The notes beneath the pieces are model-generated. The model did no database searches. It saw nothing but the letters and a program-made list of their open reading frames with translations, and was not told the origin of the DNA. Shown here piece by piece: positions 62,065 through 64,000 of a DNA stretch of 64,000 nucleotides (position 1 is the first letter of the stretch; each line of letters opens with the position of its first letter). The stretch is from the NCBI RefSeq assembly GCF_016757735.1, contig NZ_CP068439.1:620001-684000 (forward strand), given 5' to 3'. The translations under genes and the position numbers were made by a program. Source of the DNA: Aequorivita iocasae (GTDB lineage: Bacteria > Bacteroidota > Bacteroidia > Flavobacteriales > Flavobacteriaceae).

Positions 62065-64000
62065 TCAATTTAATTTATAGTGAAACTGTTCTCTTTCCAA
62101 TTCATCCAGCAACTCCTTTGAAATATTGATCTTATGCTTTCTGCTGGGCATAGTTAAGTGAATCTTTTCATCATTTTCATAAACCACAAAATACAATTGC
62201 TTTTCGCCTTTATGGGTTTTTACCAAATCCTTAAGCGAATCTATTTTTCCTTCCTTTAAATCTTGTAAAGGCATGGTAATGGTCAATTTTTTTCCGTGGG
62301 TTTCCATGACATCGTGAAGCAATTGGATGCTGTTATATTGAAGTCGCGGTTCACCTTTTTTTCCTGTTTCGCGGTTGGTCCATCCTTCCTTCACAAAAAC
62401 ACGCCCGTAAATGAAGCTATTCGGAACCAGGAAATGGCGCCATTTTAAATATTCTTCCCCAAATATTTTGAAGTCATAACTATCGTCATAATCCTCAACC
62501 GTAAAAATAGCCCACCCTTTGCCGGCCTTCGATTCCCGGTGCTGCACATCGCTCACAACCCCTCCGAAACACATTTCCTTGTTCAGAAAATCTTCCAAAT
62601 GGTTAAAATTCGAAACTTTGCAGTTGGTAAAGGTTTCCATTTCAATTTTGAAATCGTCCAGCGGATGGCCCGATATATAAACCCCAACAACTTCCTTTTC
62701 CTGTTTCAGTTTTTTCATGGTGCCCCATTCCTCACAAGGCGGAACTTCGGGTTCGGGGATTTGTACTTCACTGGCATCGCCAAAAAGACTTACCTGTGAA
62801 GAATTCTGCGTTTCCTGATATTTTGCCGCATAACGAAGCACTTTTTCAAGAAACATCACCCCGTCACCATCGTCGTGCAGATATTGCGCGCGGTGAGTGT
62901 CAAAACTGTCAAAACCGCCCGCCAATGCTAAGTTCTCAAAGGCTTTTTTATTTGCCGAGCGCAAATCTATTCGCTTGGCCAAATCAAAAACCGATTTGTA
63001 TTTTCCATCTTTTCTGTGCTCAACAATCGTTGCTACGGCACTGCTGCCCACGCCTTTAACGGCCCCCATTCCAAAACGGATGGCGCCTTGGTCATTAACG
63101 GTAAATTTGTGAAAGGATTCGTTTACGTCGGGTCCCAAAACGGTCAAGCCCATCCGTTTGCATTCGTCCATAAAAAAGGTAACCTGCTTTATGTCGCTCA
63201 TATTATTGCTGAGGACTGCCGCCATATATTCCGCGGGATAGTGCGCTTTTAGATAAGCCGTTTGGTAAGCGATCCAAGCATAGCAAGTAGAGTGCGATTT
63301 GTTGAAGGCATAACTCGCAAAGGCTTCCCAATCTTTCCAGATTTTTTCAAGCTTTTCGGGGTCGTGTCCTTTTTCGGCAGCTTGGGCAACAAATTGCGGC
63401 TTCATTTTATCAAGTACCGCTTTCTGCTTTTTCCCCATCGCCTTTCTTAGAACATCGGCTTCCCCTTTCGTAAAACCAGCCAATTTTTGCGACAAAAGCA
63501 TCACCTGCTCCTGATAGACCGTAATTCCGTAGGTTTCTTTTAAATATTCCTCCATCGCGGGAAGATCGTATTCAATCTCTTCCTCGCCGTGTTTTCTTCT
63601 TACGAAACTTGGAATGTATTCCATCGGCCCCGGACGATAAAGCGCGTTCATAGCAATAAGATCTGCAAATACCGTTGGCTTCAATTCCTTCATATATTTC
63701 TGCATTCCGGCAGATTCATACTGAAAAATACCAACCGTATCCCCTCTTTGGAAAAGCTCGTAGGTTTTTTCATCATCGAGCGGAAAGTTATCCGGATCGA
63801 GGTCAATGTTATGTTTGTGCTTTACGAGTTTTACCGTGTCCTTTATTAACGTTAGGGTTTTCAACCCCAAGAAGTCCATCTTTAGCAAACCTGCACTTTC
63901 CACAACCGAGTTGTCGAACTGGGTGACATACAGATCGGAATCTTTTGCCGTAGCGACAGGAACAAAATCGGTAATATCGCTGGGCGTAATAATTACCCCA
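62065..64000 (-). CDS. dnaE: DNA polymerase III subunit alpha, C-terminal part
   Basis: The frame runs to the window edge without a start, so only the last 645 or so residues are present (the family has about 1400-1500 in Bacteroidota). Upstream of 63903 it continues VATAKDSDLYVTQFDNSVV. Visible parts are the fingers/palm region (LLKMDFLGLKTLTLI, AMNALYRPGPMEYIPSFV, YGITVYQEQVMLLSQKLAGF), helix-hairpin-helix GVGSSAVATIVEHR, and an OB fold near VSDVQHRESKAGKGWAIFTV. It is the replicative polymerase core that binds the sliding clamp. Confidence 0.96.
   Translation of the reverse strand, partial: GVIITPSDITDFVPVATAKDSDLYVTQFDNSVVESAGLLKMDFLGLKTLTLIKDTVKLVKHKHNIDLDPDNFPLDDEKTYELFQRGDTVGIFQYESAGMQKYMKELKPTVFADLIAMNALYRPGPMEYIPSFVRRKHGEEEIEYDLPAMEEYLKETYGITVYQEQVMLLSQKLAGFTKGEADVLRKAMGKKQKAVLDKMKPQFVAQAAEKGHDPEKLEKIWKDWEAFASYAFNKSHSTCYAWIAYQTAYLKAHYPAEYMAAVLSNNMSDIKQVTFFMDECKRMGLTVLGPDVNESFHKFTVNDQGAIRFGMGAVKGVGSSAVATIVEHRKDGKYKSVFDLAKRIDLRSANKKAFENLALAGGFDSFDTHRAQYLHDDGDGVMFLEKVLRYAAKYQETQNSSQVSLFGDASEVQIPEPEVPPCEEWGTMKKLKQEKEVVGVYISGHPLDDFKIEMETFTNCKVSNFNHLEDFLNKEMCFGGVVSDVQHRESKAGKGWAIFTVEDYDDSYDFKIFGEEYLKWRHFLVPNSFIYGRVFVKEGWTNRETGKKGEPRLQYNSIQLLHDVMETHGKKLTITMPLQDLKEGKIDSLKDLVKTHKGEKQLYFVVYENDEKIHLTMPSRKHKINISKELLDELEREQFHYKLN

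Overview
The window looks like chromosomal DNA from a member of the Flavobacteriaceae (Bacteroidota). The evidence is AT-rich sequence, several large secreted proteins with type IX secretion (T9SS) sorting tails, a mevalonate pathway, Bacteroidota-type -7 promoter boxes (TAnnTTTG) in front of many starts, and typical flavobacterial families (DUF4407, DUF4230, DUF4260, DUF7619-like, BlaI/M56-TonB, TPR-LuxR regulators). I cannot name the genus from sequence alone. Most genes are housekeeping or ordinary accessory genes. I see no CRISPR array, phage, transposase or integrase.

Layout. 1-37: 5' part of tRNA-Gly. 136-3429: mutS and a SpoU-type RNA methyltransferase. 3438-9986: isoprenoid block (UbiA prenyltransferase, mevalonate kinase, diphosphomevalonate decarboxylase) with a 1082-residue TPR-CHAT protein on the opposite strand inside it. 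10353-16203: secreted beta-propeller-like protein, lipocalin-like protein, type-B sorted T9SS protein and a DUF4407 membrane protein. 16355-19357: a 1000-residue fusion of kinase, M23 peptidase and class-III aminotransferase/phospholyase. 19388-22923: AI-2E transporter-like protein, small secreted protein, membrane hydrolase and a duplicated-domain secreted protein. 23094-28664: a tight seven-gene minus-strand operon from ruvC and hemW to a membrane MutS paralogue. 28711-31718: flippase-like protein, GT2 and an outer-membrane-type protein. 31719-34174: a BlaI/M56-TonB regulatory pair with a 30-bp palindromic operator. 34236-37633: nitroreductase, a double glycosyltransferase and a lipoprotein with a 15-bp minisatellite.

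37977-46001 is the most coherent regulatory story. A cytosolic histidine kinase and an NtrC-type sigma-54 activator lie directly upstream of a GG-N10-GC promoter with two tandem dyads (candidate enhancer). That promoter faces a 57-residue Cys-rich protein, glutamate dehydrogenase, an Rnk/GreA-like protein, an unknown 126-residue protein and a three-subunit proton-translocating transhydrogenase. Together these suggest sigma-54 control of glutamate/NADPH balance.

46629-50136: a PAS/GAF sensor lacking an ATPase domain overlaps a lone receiver. 50323-58547: a 1958-residue adhesin with a C-type lectin domain and exact 240-bp repeats, preceded by a TPR-LuxR regulator. 58809-59505: a frameshifted T9SS pseudogene, followed by tRNA-Asp. 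59890-64000: DUF58 protein, ClpP, thioredoxin and the 3' part of dnaE.
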